Origin: Prevotella sp. UBA4341
Lineage (GTDB): Bacteria > Bacteroidota > Bacteroidia > Bacteroidales > Bacteroidaceae
DNA length: 9,534 nt
Direction of reading: 5' to 3'
Assembly: GCA_002393705.1 (NCBI GenBank)
Contig: DGTH01000070.1
Location: 1-9,534, forward strand
Both the position numbers and the translations under genes were made by a program. Below are positions 1 through 6,436 of this stretch, in pieces. Every line of letters starts with the position of its first letter. Position 1 is the stretch's first letter. Under the pieces are notes generated by a model. The model saw nothing but the letters and a program-made list of their open reading frames with translations, was not told the origin of the DNA and ran no database searches.

Positions 1-357
1 GCCCTGGTAGCTGTCACGGCACCTACGCACGTAGAACCGACCGACGGTGAACGCACCAACCTGATGCTGAAGAGTGGAGAGTTCATCCGCATAGCTCAGG
101 ACGACGTAAACGTGAAGATGCCCGCCAACAAGGCTTACCTGCAGATAGCTACGGCTGCACTCAGCACGCAGCAGGCTATCGGCCTGCTTTGGGGCGACAC
201 CACGTCTCTGCTGGCCACTGAGCCACGCGGCCTGAATACTACCACCGCGGCTCCCATTTACTACGACCTACAAGGGCAGCGCGTGGAGCACCCCGTACGT
301 GGTGGTATCTACATACTGCGCACTAACGAAGGAAACAAGAAAATAACCGTAAAATGA
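1..357 (+). CDS. C-terminal end of a probable exported/surface protein (5' partial)
   Basis: The reading frame is open from base 1, so the gene begins left of the window and 118 C-terminal residues are visible; the ATG at 64 is internal. The visible part has two blocks. First is a stretch with KSGEFIRIAQDDVNVKMPANKAYLQI, where a PANKAYL-type motif precedes a short beta-rich segment. The second is a final YYDLQGQRV...GGIYILR...KKITVK block. This pairing of 'PA-KAYL' and 'YDLQGQRV..RGGIYI' is a familiar ending of large secreted or cell-surface Bacteroidales (especially Prevotella) proteins. The last block resembles the beta-sandwich tails that act as secretion/anchoring signals in type IX secretion substrates. 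No catalytic domain is visible, so the function of the whole protein cannot be stated. Its stop codon overlaps the start of the 58-residue gene downstream (ATGA), so translational coupling is likely. Family style is recognised from memory, not from a search. Confidence 0.75.
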   Translation, partial: ALVAVTAPTHVEPTDGERTNLMLKSGEFIRIAQDDVNVKMPANKAYLQIATAALSTQQAIGLLWGDTTSLLATEPRGLNTTTAAPIYYDLQGQRVEHPVRGGIYILRTNEGNKKITVK

Positions 358-530
358 ACACGAAAACGATGAAAAGAAAACATTACGCGTCGCCCGGCTC
401 CTGCATCCTGGAACTGGGTGACATAAGGCTTCTGAGTGGAAGTCAGAAGGTGAAAGTTGATCCTACGAAGCAAGGCAGTCAGTCAGGAGCCGATGCTCCC
501 GGCTTCTATGGTGACGACGAGGAGGAGTAG
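354..530 (+). CDS. Small 58-residue hypothetical peptide with acidic tail
   Basis: An ATG at 354 opens a 58-codon frame ending TAG at 528-530. It overlaps the stop of the surface-protein gene as ATGA, the usual arrangement for coupled translation. A second in-frame ATG at 369 (residue 6) could be the real start, giving a 53-residue MKRKHYASPGS... form. The protein has a basic N-terminus (MKRKHY), a short hydrophobic/acidic stretch (CILELGDIRLL), an LLSGS motif near residues 26-30, a Gly/Ser/Pro-rich middle, and a GFYGDDEEE end. It has one cysteine (residue 17) and no membrane helix. Bacteroidales genomes contain many small proteins of this style (basic start, 'Y.(S/T)P', central L(L/A).(G/A)S, polar-acidic tail), often next to surface-protein genes; I know no established function. 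The clean ATGA overlap and protein-like composition argue that it is real. The gene is very short, so certainty is moderate. Confidence 0.6.
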   Translation: MNTKTMKRKHYASPGSCILELGDIRLLSGSQKVKVDPTKQGSQSGADAPGFYGDDEEE

Positions 531-536
531 CTCATC

Positions 537-559
537 TTCGAGGTACGAGGTACCTCGAA
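537..559 (+). terminator. Hairpin just after the small peptide gene, possible terminator
   Basis: Seven bases after the stop of the 58-residue gene lies a perfect 9-bp inverted repeat, TTCGAGGTA (537-545) and TACCTCGAA (551-559), around a 5-base loop. The inner part also reads as a perfect 12-bp palindrome, CGAGGTACCTCG (546-557). The position suits a transcript end, but only ATTTA follows, not a run of T, so it is a weak candidate for intrinsic termination. It may instead be a by-product of the CGAGGTA tandem repeat in this spacer. Confidence 0.3.
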
Positions 560-747
560 ATTTACGGATTTACGGATTTTCGATTTTCGATTTGAATCAT
601 TCGAAGGTCCTAATCCGTCAACTGCTAACAGACAATTAAATCGAAAATAAGAAAATCGAAAATTAAACAAGGTGCGAGGTGCGAGAAATGATAAAAATAC
701 TTAAGGCGGCAGCAAATTCTTCATTCTTCATTCTTCACTCTTCACTT
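539..747. repeat. Spacer patchwork of short tandem repeats with 7-8 bp period
   Basis: This non-coding spacer holds several unrelated mini-arrays of nearly the same period: CGAGGTA twice (539-552), TTTACGGA twice (561-576), ATTTTCG twice (576-589), GGTGCGA twice (671-684), and TTCATTC/TTCACTC/TTCACTT four times (720-747). The first and fourth are variants of one unit (GAGGTRC). The spacer is AT-rich, whereas the genes around it are GC-richer. No open frame in it looks like protein: the short one at 457-639 runs out of the peptide gene in another frame and becomes repeat-encoded. The function is unknown; repeat growth by strand slippage is the simplest explanation. Confidence 0.7.
576..663. 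repeat. Long-range inverted repeat in the spacer
   Basis: ATTTTCGATTTT (576-587) is the exact reverse complement of AAAATCGAAAAT (652-663). The offset copy ATTTTCGATTT (583-593) is the exact reverse complement of AAATCGAAAAT (638-648). The arms can therefore pair in two registers, 11-12 bp each, with a 44-64 base loop. The interior also contains AATCCGT (612-618), complementary to ACGGATT at 564-570 and 572-578. The arms are AT-rich and the stem would be weak. It may be a folded transcript end or simply inverted copies of the same heptamer. Confidence 0.5.
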
Positions 748-791
748 TAATTCGTACCTCTGATGCTTCGCATCGAAAGTACTCACGCTCA

Positions 792-819
792 AGAAAATCC
801 AAATAATATTTGGTTTTCT
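792..819. promoter_or_regulatory. Dyad overlapping the -33 promoter element, candidate operator
   Basis: AGAAAATCCAAAT (792-804) and ATTTGGTTTTCT (808-819) form a 12-bp inverted repeat with a single unpaired T at 798 and a 3-base centre. The right arm contains the TTTG of the -33 element (809-812). A dimeric repressor bound here would cover the promoter, so an operator role is plausible. No regulator gene is in the window to pair with it. The symmetry is seen directly; the regulatory role is inferred. Confidence 0.45.
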
Positions 820-840
820 CTTCGCTTATTCGTACCTTTG
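809..840 (+). promoter_or_regulatory. Bacteroidetes-type promoter for the HAD-panB-MFS operon
   Basis: TTTG at 809-812, a 20-bp spacer, then TACCTTTG at 833-840 exactly fits the Bacteroidetes housekeeping consensus (TTTG, 19-21 bp, TAnnTTTG). Transcription should start a few bases after 840, which places it almost at the ATG at 850. The message would then have a leader of only a few bases. This promoter also settles the start of the HAD gene, because the upstream in-frame ATG at 763 lies before the promoter. Confidence 0.8.
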
Positions 841-849
841 CACCCCGAA

Positions 850-1485
850 ATGAAAAAGGAAGTTAGAGCAGCACTGTTCGATCTTGACGGTGTGGTGTTG
901 AATACCGAGCCTCAATATACGGTGTTCTGGGGTGCGCAGTGTCGTGAGTTTCACCCGGAGCATCCTGGCTTGGAACACGAGATTAAGGGGCAGACGCTGA
1001 CCCAGATTTTCGACAAGCACTTTACGGAGAATGGCCTTGCCGAGAAACAAGCACTCATTACCCAACGACTTAACGACTACGAGGCGCAGATGAGCTACGA
1101 CTACGTAGAGGGCTTTGAGCGCTTCATAGCCGAACTGCGGCGCAGGGGCATCAAGACGGCCGTGGTCACCAGTTCGAACATGCCCAAAATGCAGAGCGTC
1201 TATAGGCAGCGACCTGATTTTAAGGAGCTCTTCGACGAGATACTGACCTCGGAGGACTTCGAGCGCAGCAAGCCCGACCCGGACTGCTACCTGAAGGCTG
1301 CTGCCCGCTTTGGTGTAGAGTCTGAGGAGTGTGTGGTGTTTGAAGACAGCTTCAATGGCTTGAAGTCGGGTCGTGCTGCCGGCATGCGGGTCATAGGCTT
1401 GGCCACGACGAACCCCCCGGAGGCCATTAGGCCGCTGTGTGACAAAGTGGTGAGTAACTTTGTGGGGCTGGATATAGTAAAATAG
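850..1485 (+). CDS. HAD-superfamily phosphatase/phosphomutase (beta-phosphoglucomutase-like)
   Basis: The protein has 211 residues, the usual size for HAD subfamily IA. The frame can be extended to an ATG at 763, but those 29 residues span the promoter and are not protein-like, so ATG 850 is chosen. All four HAD motifs are visible. Motif I is FDLDGVV, with nucleophile D11 and acid/base D13. Motif II is VVTSSN, with S108 most likely contacting phosphate. Motif III is SKPDPD, with K141. Motif IV is FEDS, with E165/D166 for magnesium. A helical cap lies between about residues 20 and 90, as in beta-phosphoglucomutase and small sugar-phosphate phosphatases. The enzyme should be cytosolic and Mg-dependent, working through an aspartyl-phosphate intermediate. 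Substrate cannot be read from the sequence: a sugar phosphate or other small phosphomonoester is likely. It is the first gene of the operon with panB and the MFS gene. Its last codons (ATA GTA AAA TAG) belong to the repeat that fills the gap before panB. Confidence 0.9.
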   Translation: MKKEVRAALFDLDGVVLNTEPQYTVFWGAQCREFHPEHPGLEHEIKGQTLTQIFDKHFTENGLAEKQALITQRLNDYEAQMSYDYVEGFERFIAELRRRGIKTAVVTSSNMPKMQSVYRQRPDFKELFDEILTSEDFERSKPDPDCYLKAAARFGVESEECVVFEDSFNGLKSGRAAGMRVIGLATTNPPEAIRPLCDKVVSNFVGLDIVK

Positions 1486-1538
1486 TAGTAATAGTAGAGA
1501 TAGTAATAATAGTAAAATAGTAAAATAGTAAAATAGAA
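1475..1538 (+). repeat. TAGTAAAA tandem repeat spanning the HAD stop and panB leader
   Basis: TAGTAAAA occurs three times in perfect tandem at 1510-1533 and once at 1475-1482, followed by TAGAA directly before the panB ATG. The bases between (1483-1509) are only TAG/TAA/AGA-like triplets. The first copy codes for the last residues of the HAD protein, whose stop codon is the TAG that follows. The A-rich end of the array stands where Bacteroidetes ribosome-binding regions usually lie; there is no Shine-Dalgarno match. A change in copy number would alter the distance between genes, and perhaps panB translation, but would not shift the panB frame. Confidence 0.8.
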
Positions 1539-2360
1539 ATGGCGGGTTATTTAGTAAACGACACGCGCAAGGTGACAACCCAGCGCTTTATAGAAATGAA
1601 ACAGAAGGGTGAGAAGATTTCCATGCTCACCTCGTACGACTACACGACAGCAGGCATCGTTGACAGGGCAGGAGTGGATTCCATCCTGATTGGCGACTCG
1701 GCCTCGAACGTCATGGCAGGCAACTTGACGACGCTGCCCATGACGGTGGAGCAGATGATATATCACGCCACCTCGGTGGTGAAGGCTGTAAAGCGTGCCT
1801 TAGTGGTGTGCGACATGCCCTTCGGCAGTTATCAGGTGGGTTCGCACGTCGGCGTGACCAACGCCATACGCATCATGAAGGAGAGCGGCTGCGACGCCCT
1901 GAAGCTGGAGGGTGGCATAGAAATCATTGACACCGTGAAGCGCATCCTGGATGCCGGCATCCCCGTCATGGGCCACTTAGGACTGACGCCGCAGAGCATC
2001 AACAAGTTCGGCACCTACGCCGTGAGAGCCAAGGATGAGGCGGAGGCCGAGAAACTGATGTCGGACGCCAAGGCACTGGCAGAGATAGGCTGTTTCTCCA
2101 TCGTACTGGAGAAGGTGCCCGCCAAGTTGGCAGCCGAGGTGACGCGTGAGGTCAGCGTGCCCACCATCGGCATAGGTGCTGGCAACGGTACTGACGGCCA
2201 GGTGCTCGTCATAGCCGACATGCTGGGCATGAACCAGGGCTTCAGTCCCCGCTTCCTGCGTCGCTATGCTGACCTGAACACCGTCATGACCGACGCCATT
2301 GGCCAGTACGTCACTGACGTGAAGAGCGGAGACTTCCCCAACGAGCAGGAATCATACTAA
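1539..2360 (+). CDS. panB: 3-methyl-2-oxobutanoate hydroxymethyltransferase (ketopantoate hydroxymethyltransferase, PanB)
   Basis: PanB transfers a hydroxymethyl group from 5,10-methylene-tetrahydrofolate to 2-oxoisovalerate (3-methyl-2-oxobutanoate), giving ketopantoate, the first committed step towards pantothenate and coenzyme A; it is cytosolic and needs Mg2+. At 273 residues it is full length for the family. It shows LTSYDYT (30-36), the IGDS metal/substrate site with D53, [10 protein letters not shown] with D92, KLEGG with K122 and E124, [11 protein letters not shown] (143-153), VLEKVP with catalytic-type E191, IGIGAG, DGQVLV, and a terminal SPRFLRRY. These match the E. coli Mg ligands and catalytic glutamate with a small insertion after D92. 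No essential residue is missing. No panC, panD or panE is in the window, so the rest of the pathway would have to be elsewhere. It lies 53 bp after the HAD gene and 9 bp before the MFS gene. The start follows an A-rich repeat rather than a Shine-Dalgarno sequence. Confidence 0.97.
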   Translation: MAGYLVNDTRKVTTQRFIEMKQKGEKISMLTSYDYTTAGIVDRAGVDSILIGDSASNVMAGNLTTLPMTVEQMIYHATSVVKAVKRALVVCDMPFGSYQVGSHVGVTNAIRIMKESGCDALKLEGGIEIIDTVKRILDAGIPVMGHLGLTPQSINKFGTYAVRAKDEAEAEKLMSDAKALAEIGCFSIVLEKVPAKLAAEVTREVSVPTIGIGAGNGTDGQVLVIADMLGMNQGFSPRFLRRYADLNTVMTDAIGQYVTDVKSGDFPNEQESY

Positions 2361-2369
2361 GCAAGAGGA

Positions 2370-3542
2370 ATGAACACGCAGAATACGCCCGTACACATCA
2401 GGCTGTGGCACCGTGAGTTCTGGCAAATGTCGGTGGCCAACTGGCTGCTTAACATGTCGGCCTACATGCTCATACCCGTCATGCCGCTGTGGCTGCTGCT
2501 GAAGGCTGACTTCACACCCGTGGAGACCGGCATAGGCATGGGGCTCTTCGGCGTGGGGCTCTACGCCTTAGGGCCGTTCTGCTCGTACCTCGTACAGCGC
2601 TACCGCCGCAACATGGTGGGGCTGCTGGCCATCATCGGCATGACCTTGAGCTTGGGGCTGCTCTACTATGTGGACAGGGAGACGACCGTCCGTAAGGAGG
2701 CGGTCTTCTTGCAGCGGTTCCTCTTCGGTGCATGCTTCGGGTTGGCACAGATGGTGCTTACCAGCACGCTCATCATTGACACCAGCGAGTCGTTTCAGCG
2801 CACGGAGGCCAACTATTCGTCGGCCTGGTTCTCGCGTTTTGCACTGGCTTTGGGGCCTATAGCGGGCCTGCTGGTCTATAGGCATTACGGGTTTGACTCG
2901 GTGGTGCTGGTCTCCATGGCTTGCTGCTTGGCGGCTGTGGTGCTCATACACCTGGTGCACTTTCCCTTCCGTACGCCCGCCGACAATGTCAAGAAGCTCA
3001 GTCTTGACCGTTTCTTCCTGCCGCAAGGCAGCTGGCTCTTTCTGAACATGCTGCTGGTGACGGCCACGGTAGGCATGCTGATGACCACGGCACTGACCGA
3101 CTGGTACTACGCCATCATGATGGGTGGCTTCTTTCTGGCTATTCTCGCTCAACGGTTTGTGTTTCCTGAGGCCGAGCTGAAAAGCGAGGTGGTGAGCGGG
3201 CTCATCCTGCTGGCGGCCTCGGTACTCATCATCATGGTGCAGAAGGGCGAGGCCTTGTCGTACATCAGTCCGCTGTTCATGGGCTTGGGCGTGGGCATCA
3301 TTGGGTCGCGCTTCCTGCTGTTCTTCATCAAGCTGAGCCGTCACTGCCAGCGTGGCACGTCGCAAAGCATGTTCATGCTAAGCTGGGAGACGGGCCTCTC
3401 CATAGGACTTTTCGTGGGCTACGCCTTTCTCTATAACGACCAACGCTCACTCTGCGTAGTGGCCTTGGTGCTGACGGCGGCAGCCCTCGGGCTCTATAAC
3501 TTCTTTATACACCGCTGGTTCATCAGCCATAAGAACCGCTAA
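2370..3542 (+). CDS. Major facilitator superfamily transporter, substrate unknown
   Basis: This is a 390-residue, strongly hydrophobic protein with about twelve predicted membrane helices, the first near residues 18-44. A glycine-rich second helix (GIGMGLFGVGLYALGP, 54-69) is followed by the basic loop QRYRRN, the position of the MFS motif A, here degenerate. Basic loops and a second helical half after a central cytoplasmic stretch near residues 195-215 fit the two-bundle MFS fold. The C-terminus is short and basic (HRWFISHKNR). It should sit in the inner membrane and act as a proton- or ion-coupled exporter or importer; no substrate signature is recognisable. It starts 9 bp after panB, with AAGAGGA ending right at the ATG, too close to serve as a normal Shine-Dalgarno, so co-transcription and coupled translation with panB are likely. 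A link to pantothenate or its precursors is only a context guess. Its stop overlaps the stop of the convergent nuclease gene. Confidence 0.88.
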   Translation: MNTQNTPVHIRLWHREFWQMSVANWLLNMSAYMLIPVMPLWLLLKADFTPVETGIGMGLFGVGLYALGPFCSYLVQRYRRNMVGLLAIIGMTLSLGLLYYVDRETTVRKEAVFLQRFLFGACFGLAQMVLTSTLIIDTSESFQRTEANYSSAWFSRFALALGPIAGLLVYRHYGFDSVVLVSMACCLAAVVLIHLVHFPFRTPADNVKKLSLDRFFLPQGSWLFLNMLLVTATVGMLMTTALTDWYYAIMMGGFFLAILAQRFVFPEAELKSEVVSGLILLAASVLIIMVQKGEALSYISPLFMGLGVGIIGSRFLLFFIKLSRHCQRGTSQSMFMLSWETGLSIGLFVGYAFLYNDQRSLCVVALVLTAAALGLYNFFIHRWFISHKNR

Positions 3543-6436
3543 GCACTGCACAAGTCAGCCAGGGGGCAACGCTCGCAACGGCTGGTCACCTGGGTAGGAC
3601 TGAAGGGCACCTGAGGCGAGAAGATTTCGTTGACCACCTGACGGATGCCTGACATGAAGTCATGGCTTAACGGGCGCACGTCTTCTATGTTCACCTTGTT
3701 CAGCTTCAGCGTGGGGTCGTAGTCCTGCTGGCTCGACTGCTGTACGAAGAACAGTGCAGGAGTGACTTTGCGCGCCCGGGCGTTCAGGCTGCTTGAACTG
3801 CTGACAATCATGGCGTAAAGGAACGTCTGCAGGTAGTAGTCGCTGTGGTTCTCAATCTGCGAACTGTCCAGAATGGCCTGTAGGTCGGCCATGTCGCCTA
3901 ACGACGGCCTGCCGGTCTTGTAGTCAACCACGCGTATCTTCTCTTCGCCTCCGGCTGTCACGATGCAGTCCAGACGGTCAATGGTTCCGCCCAGGTTCGT
4001 CTGGAACGCTGGCCATCCCCCCGCGGGCTCCACCGTCCACGGGCAGCTGACTGGCAGCTCCAGCCCCATGATGCTGAAGGGGGCTATCTGGCTGTCGATG
4101 GTGAGCAGCTGGCGCAGATACTTGATGATGACTTCGCGGTTGATGATCTGAATGCCGCTCAGTTCGGGCATGGGTGCCTCGGGCTTCAGGTTGAAGAGTT
4201 CCTTCTTAAAGGCTTGGTCAACGGCCTGCTCTATCTCAATCTTGTTCTTCAGCAGCGCTTCAAGGGGTTGGCGGCTGATGACGTTGCCCAGCTGCGTGTA
4301 AAGCGTCTGGGCAGCCAGGTGGAAGATGTTGCCGAAGATGCGTCCGTCGATGGTATCTTCCTCATTCTCTTCCAGTTCCTTCATTCCGCTGACGTAGTAG
4401 TAAAAGAACTTCAGGGGACAACTCATGTAGCGGTTAATGGCTGACGGCGTGAGCAGCGGCAGGTGCTGCTTCTCGATGGGGGCGCAGTTCAGACTGAAGC
4501 GCTGGTAGAGCAGCTGCATGACTTCGGGCGTCTTCTCTATGGTTGAGCGCTGACGTTCGGCCACGTGGTGGCCCGTACGCAGTGTGAGTTGCCTGATGGG
4601 GTGGCCGCTCTCCATGAGCAGCTGTAGCATGAAGCGGCTCATTTCGCCCGTCTTGCCGTCTTCTGTGGCATTGTTATAGACGAGTGTCACGTCCTTGGCC
4701 CTTTGCAGCAGGCGGTGGAAGTAGTAGGAGTAGATGGCTACCTTATGGTCGATGGTGGTGAGTCCGAAGGCTTTGCGTATGCCCCAGGGAATGAACGAAG
4801 TGTCGTTCACGCCCTGGGGCATGTTGCCCTCGTTCGACGACAGCAGCAGTACGTGGTCAAAGTCCAGGTTGCGCGTCTCGAGCACACCCATTATTTGTAG
4901 TCCCACGGCCGGTTCGCCGTGGAAGGGGATGGAGGTTGACTTGACGAGCTGTGAGAGCAGCCGGTGGAAGGTGGTCAGGTCGATGTCGAGGTCGCCACTC
5001 TCCATGAGGCCTGACAGCCGGTTCAAGAGGGTGTAGGTCTGGAAGAGCGTCTCGGCAAAGAGGGGGTCGTCCTGGCTCTGGGGGTCCTGGCGGCTGTTCA
5101 GCGCGATGGTCTGCACCACTTCGGTCATCCAGCGGCACAGCTGGGGTGGCTGAAGGTTGCTGAAGGTATGGAAGAGCAGTGCCAGTCCCTCGTCAAGTGC
5201 CAGCTGTCCTGTTGTGGCATAGTAGGTATGGTTGGTGTTCAGCTGCTGGCAAAGCTCCTGGTTGAGGGGCGACAGGTGGTGGCAGTAAGGATGTCGCAGC
5301 ACCTTGTTAATGTATTGCAGACGGAAAGTGGCCGACTGGCGGCTGAAACCCACTGTCTGCAAGGCATAAAGCTGGTGGAGCAACGAGCTGACTGGAGCCT
5401 GGTTGAGCGGATAGCCCGTGGTGATATTGGCATGGCTGACGCTGTCGGGAATGCAGTGAACGACCATGGGCAGCAAGCTTTCGTCGCAGAGTACCACGGC
5501 CGTACGCTTGCCGGCCTCTATGCGCCCCTGCTGCTGCAGCCATTGGGCCATGAAGTGAGCCTGTATGTTCTCGGTGGTGGCGGCTACGAAGGTGATGTCC
5601 TTCGGCTTGCGGAAGTTGTTGTAGATGTCGTCGTTGCGCGAGTTGAGCTCGTTGGGAAACTTGTCAAGATAGCGCGAAACGAAGTAGCCCGCCTCGTTGT
5701 CGGACAGGTAGTAGCGGTCAAAGTCCCAGTAGAAGCGCGCCTTGCCCTGCTGCTGCAACCGGCTGAAGAGCAGCTGCTCCACCTGCTGCACGAGGTTGAA
5801 GCCCACGAAGAGGTACTGCCGGTGGCTGAAGGTGAGGTCGGGCGTGGTGGCAACGCTGCGGTAGAGCGCCCCCTCGTAGGCCAGTCCCTGCTGGCTGAGG
5901 CAGTCGTTGAACTGGTGGTAAATGTCGCTGAAGTGGCTCCATAGGCTGAGGAAACGCTGCTTGAGCTCGGAGTTCTGCGTCTCTGAGAAGTTGCCGAAGA
6001 ACTTGCGTATGATTTCCTTCTGCTCGGTGGTGAGGTAGGAAATGTCGTCCAGCTCGTGCAGGTCGCGCAGGTTGGCAAACACCTTGTCGGCATCGGCCAT
6101 GTTCTTGTCTATGTCGTCAAAGTCGCTGAGCAGCAGCTGTCCCCAGCCGTAAAAGTGGTCGAGCGTCTCGCTGATGCCTGTTACGCTGACGAAGCAGCGG
6201 TGTAGGTCGCAGATGAGCTTGATGGGGTCGGCCACTTGCAGGCTGGAATGTTGGCGGAAGAGCTCGCTGATGGTGGTGTAGGCTGGACTCCAGATGGGGC
6301 GACCGGCCAGCCGGACTAAGTGCTCGTTGAAGAAGAGCGACGCCCGCTTGTTGGGGAATACTACGGCTATCGAGGAGAGGTCGCTGCCATACTGCTGGAG
6401 CACGTGTTGTGCTACATGTTCTAAAAAGGACTTCAT
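3539..6436 (-). CDS. AddB-like PD-(D/E)XK nuclease subunit of a RecBCD/AddAB-type enzyme
   Basis: This 965-residue protein should partner the helicase encoded just upstream in processing double-strand DNA ends for recombination. The N-terminal part (about 1-650) is an inactive-helicase-like region: it begins with a VVFPNKRASLFFNEHL block (about 25-40), shows no Walker A motif there, and carries GVLETRNLDFDHVLLL..NEG..P at 517-540, typical of AddB proteins. The C-terminal nuclease domain (about 670-965) has GGTIDRLD (D820, D823), VVDYKTG (D838, K840) and the Q870-xxx-Y874 motif, so the nuclease site looks intact. C673 in SCPLKFF plus C954-x2-C957-x5-C963 at the very end reproduces the four-cysteine 4Fe-4S pattern of AddB. 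The start ATG overlaps the upstream stop as ATGA. Its TAG stop overlaps the MFS stop tail to tail. AddB in the broad sense is secure; details of strand polarity and Chi recognition are not visible. Confidence 0.92.
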   Translation of the reverse strand: MKSFLEHVAQHVLQQYGSDLSSIAVVFPNKRASLFFNEHLVRLAGRPIWSPAYTTISELFRQHSSLQVADPIKLICDLHRCFVSVTGISETLDHFYGWGQLLLSDFDDIDKNMADADKVFANLRDLHELDDISYLTTEQKEIIRKFFGNFSETQNSELKQRFLSLWSHFSDIYHQFNDCLSQQGLAYEGALYRSVATTPDLTFSHRQYLFVGFNLVQQVEQLLFSRLQQQGKARFYWDFDRYYLSDNEAGYFVSRYLDKFPNELNSRNDDIYNNFRKPKDITFVAATTENIQAHFMAQWLQQQGRIEAGKRTAVVLCDESLLPMVVHCIPDSVSHANITTGYPLNQAPVSSLLHQLYALQTVGFSRQSATFRLQYINKVLRHPYCHHLSPLNQELCQQLNTNHTYYATTGQLALDEGLALLFHTFSNLQPPQLCRWMTEVVQTIALNSRQDPQSQDDPLFAETLFQTYTLLNRLSGLMESGDLDIDLTTFHRLLSQLVKSTSIPFHGEPAVGLQIMGVLETRNLDFDHVLLLSSNEGNMPQGVNDTSFIPWGIRKAFGLTTIDHKVAIYSYYFHRLLQRAKDVTLVYNNATEDGKTGEMSRFMLQLLMESGHPIRQLTLRTGHHVAERQRSTIEKTPEVMQLLYQRFSLNCAPIEKQHLPLLTPSAINRYMSCPLKFFYYYVSGMKELEENEEDTIDGRIFGNIFHLAAQTLYTQLGNVISRQPLEALLKNKIEIEQAVDQAFKKELFNLKPEAPMPELSGIQIINREVIIKYLRQLLTIDSQIAPFSIMGLELPVSCPWTVEPAGGWPAFQTNLGGTIDRLDCIVTAGGEEKIRVVDYKTGRPSLGDMADLQAILDSSQIENHSDYYLQTFLYAMIVSSSSSLNARARKVTPALFFVQQSSQQDYDPTLKLNKVNIEDVRPLSHDFMSGIRQVVNEIFSPQVPFSPTQVTSRCERCPLADLCSA

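Noticed and set aside
457..639. 60-residue forward open frame
   Set aside because: It lies partly in another frame of the 58-residue gene and its second half is encoded by the spacer repeats; composition is not protein-like.
539..747. CRISPR array or mobile-element ends in the spacer
   Set aside because: Repeat units are only 7-8 bp and directly abutting with no spacers. No transposase, target-site duplication or terminal inverted repeat pair is visible.
763..849. Upstream ATG giving a 29-residue longer HAD protein
   Set aside because: The extension runs through the -33/-7 promoter and the dyad, its residues are not HAD-like, and the protein from ATG 850 already starts a few residues before the DxD motif as usual.
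826..1578. 250-residue reverse frame opposite the HAD gene
   Set aside because: It is antisense to a gene with clear HAD motifs, and its start-side residues (poly-Leu/Tyr) come from the TAGTAAAA repeat.
2568..3365. 265-residue reverse frame opposite the MFS gene
   Set aside because: Antisense shadow: rich in His, Gln, Arg and Glu with no domain, opposite a clear membrane protein.
5168..5944. 258-residue forward frame opposite the AddB-like gene
   Set aside because: Antisense shadow of a GC-rich gene; Val/Leu/Glu-rich sequence without recognisable motifs.
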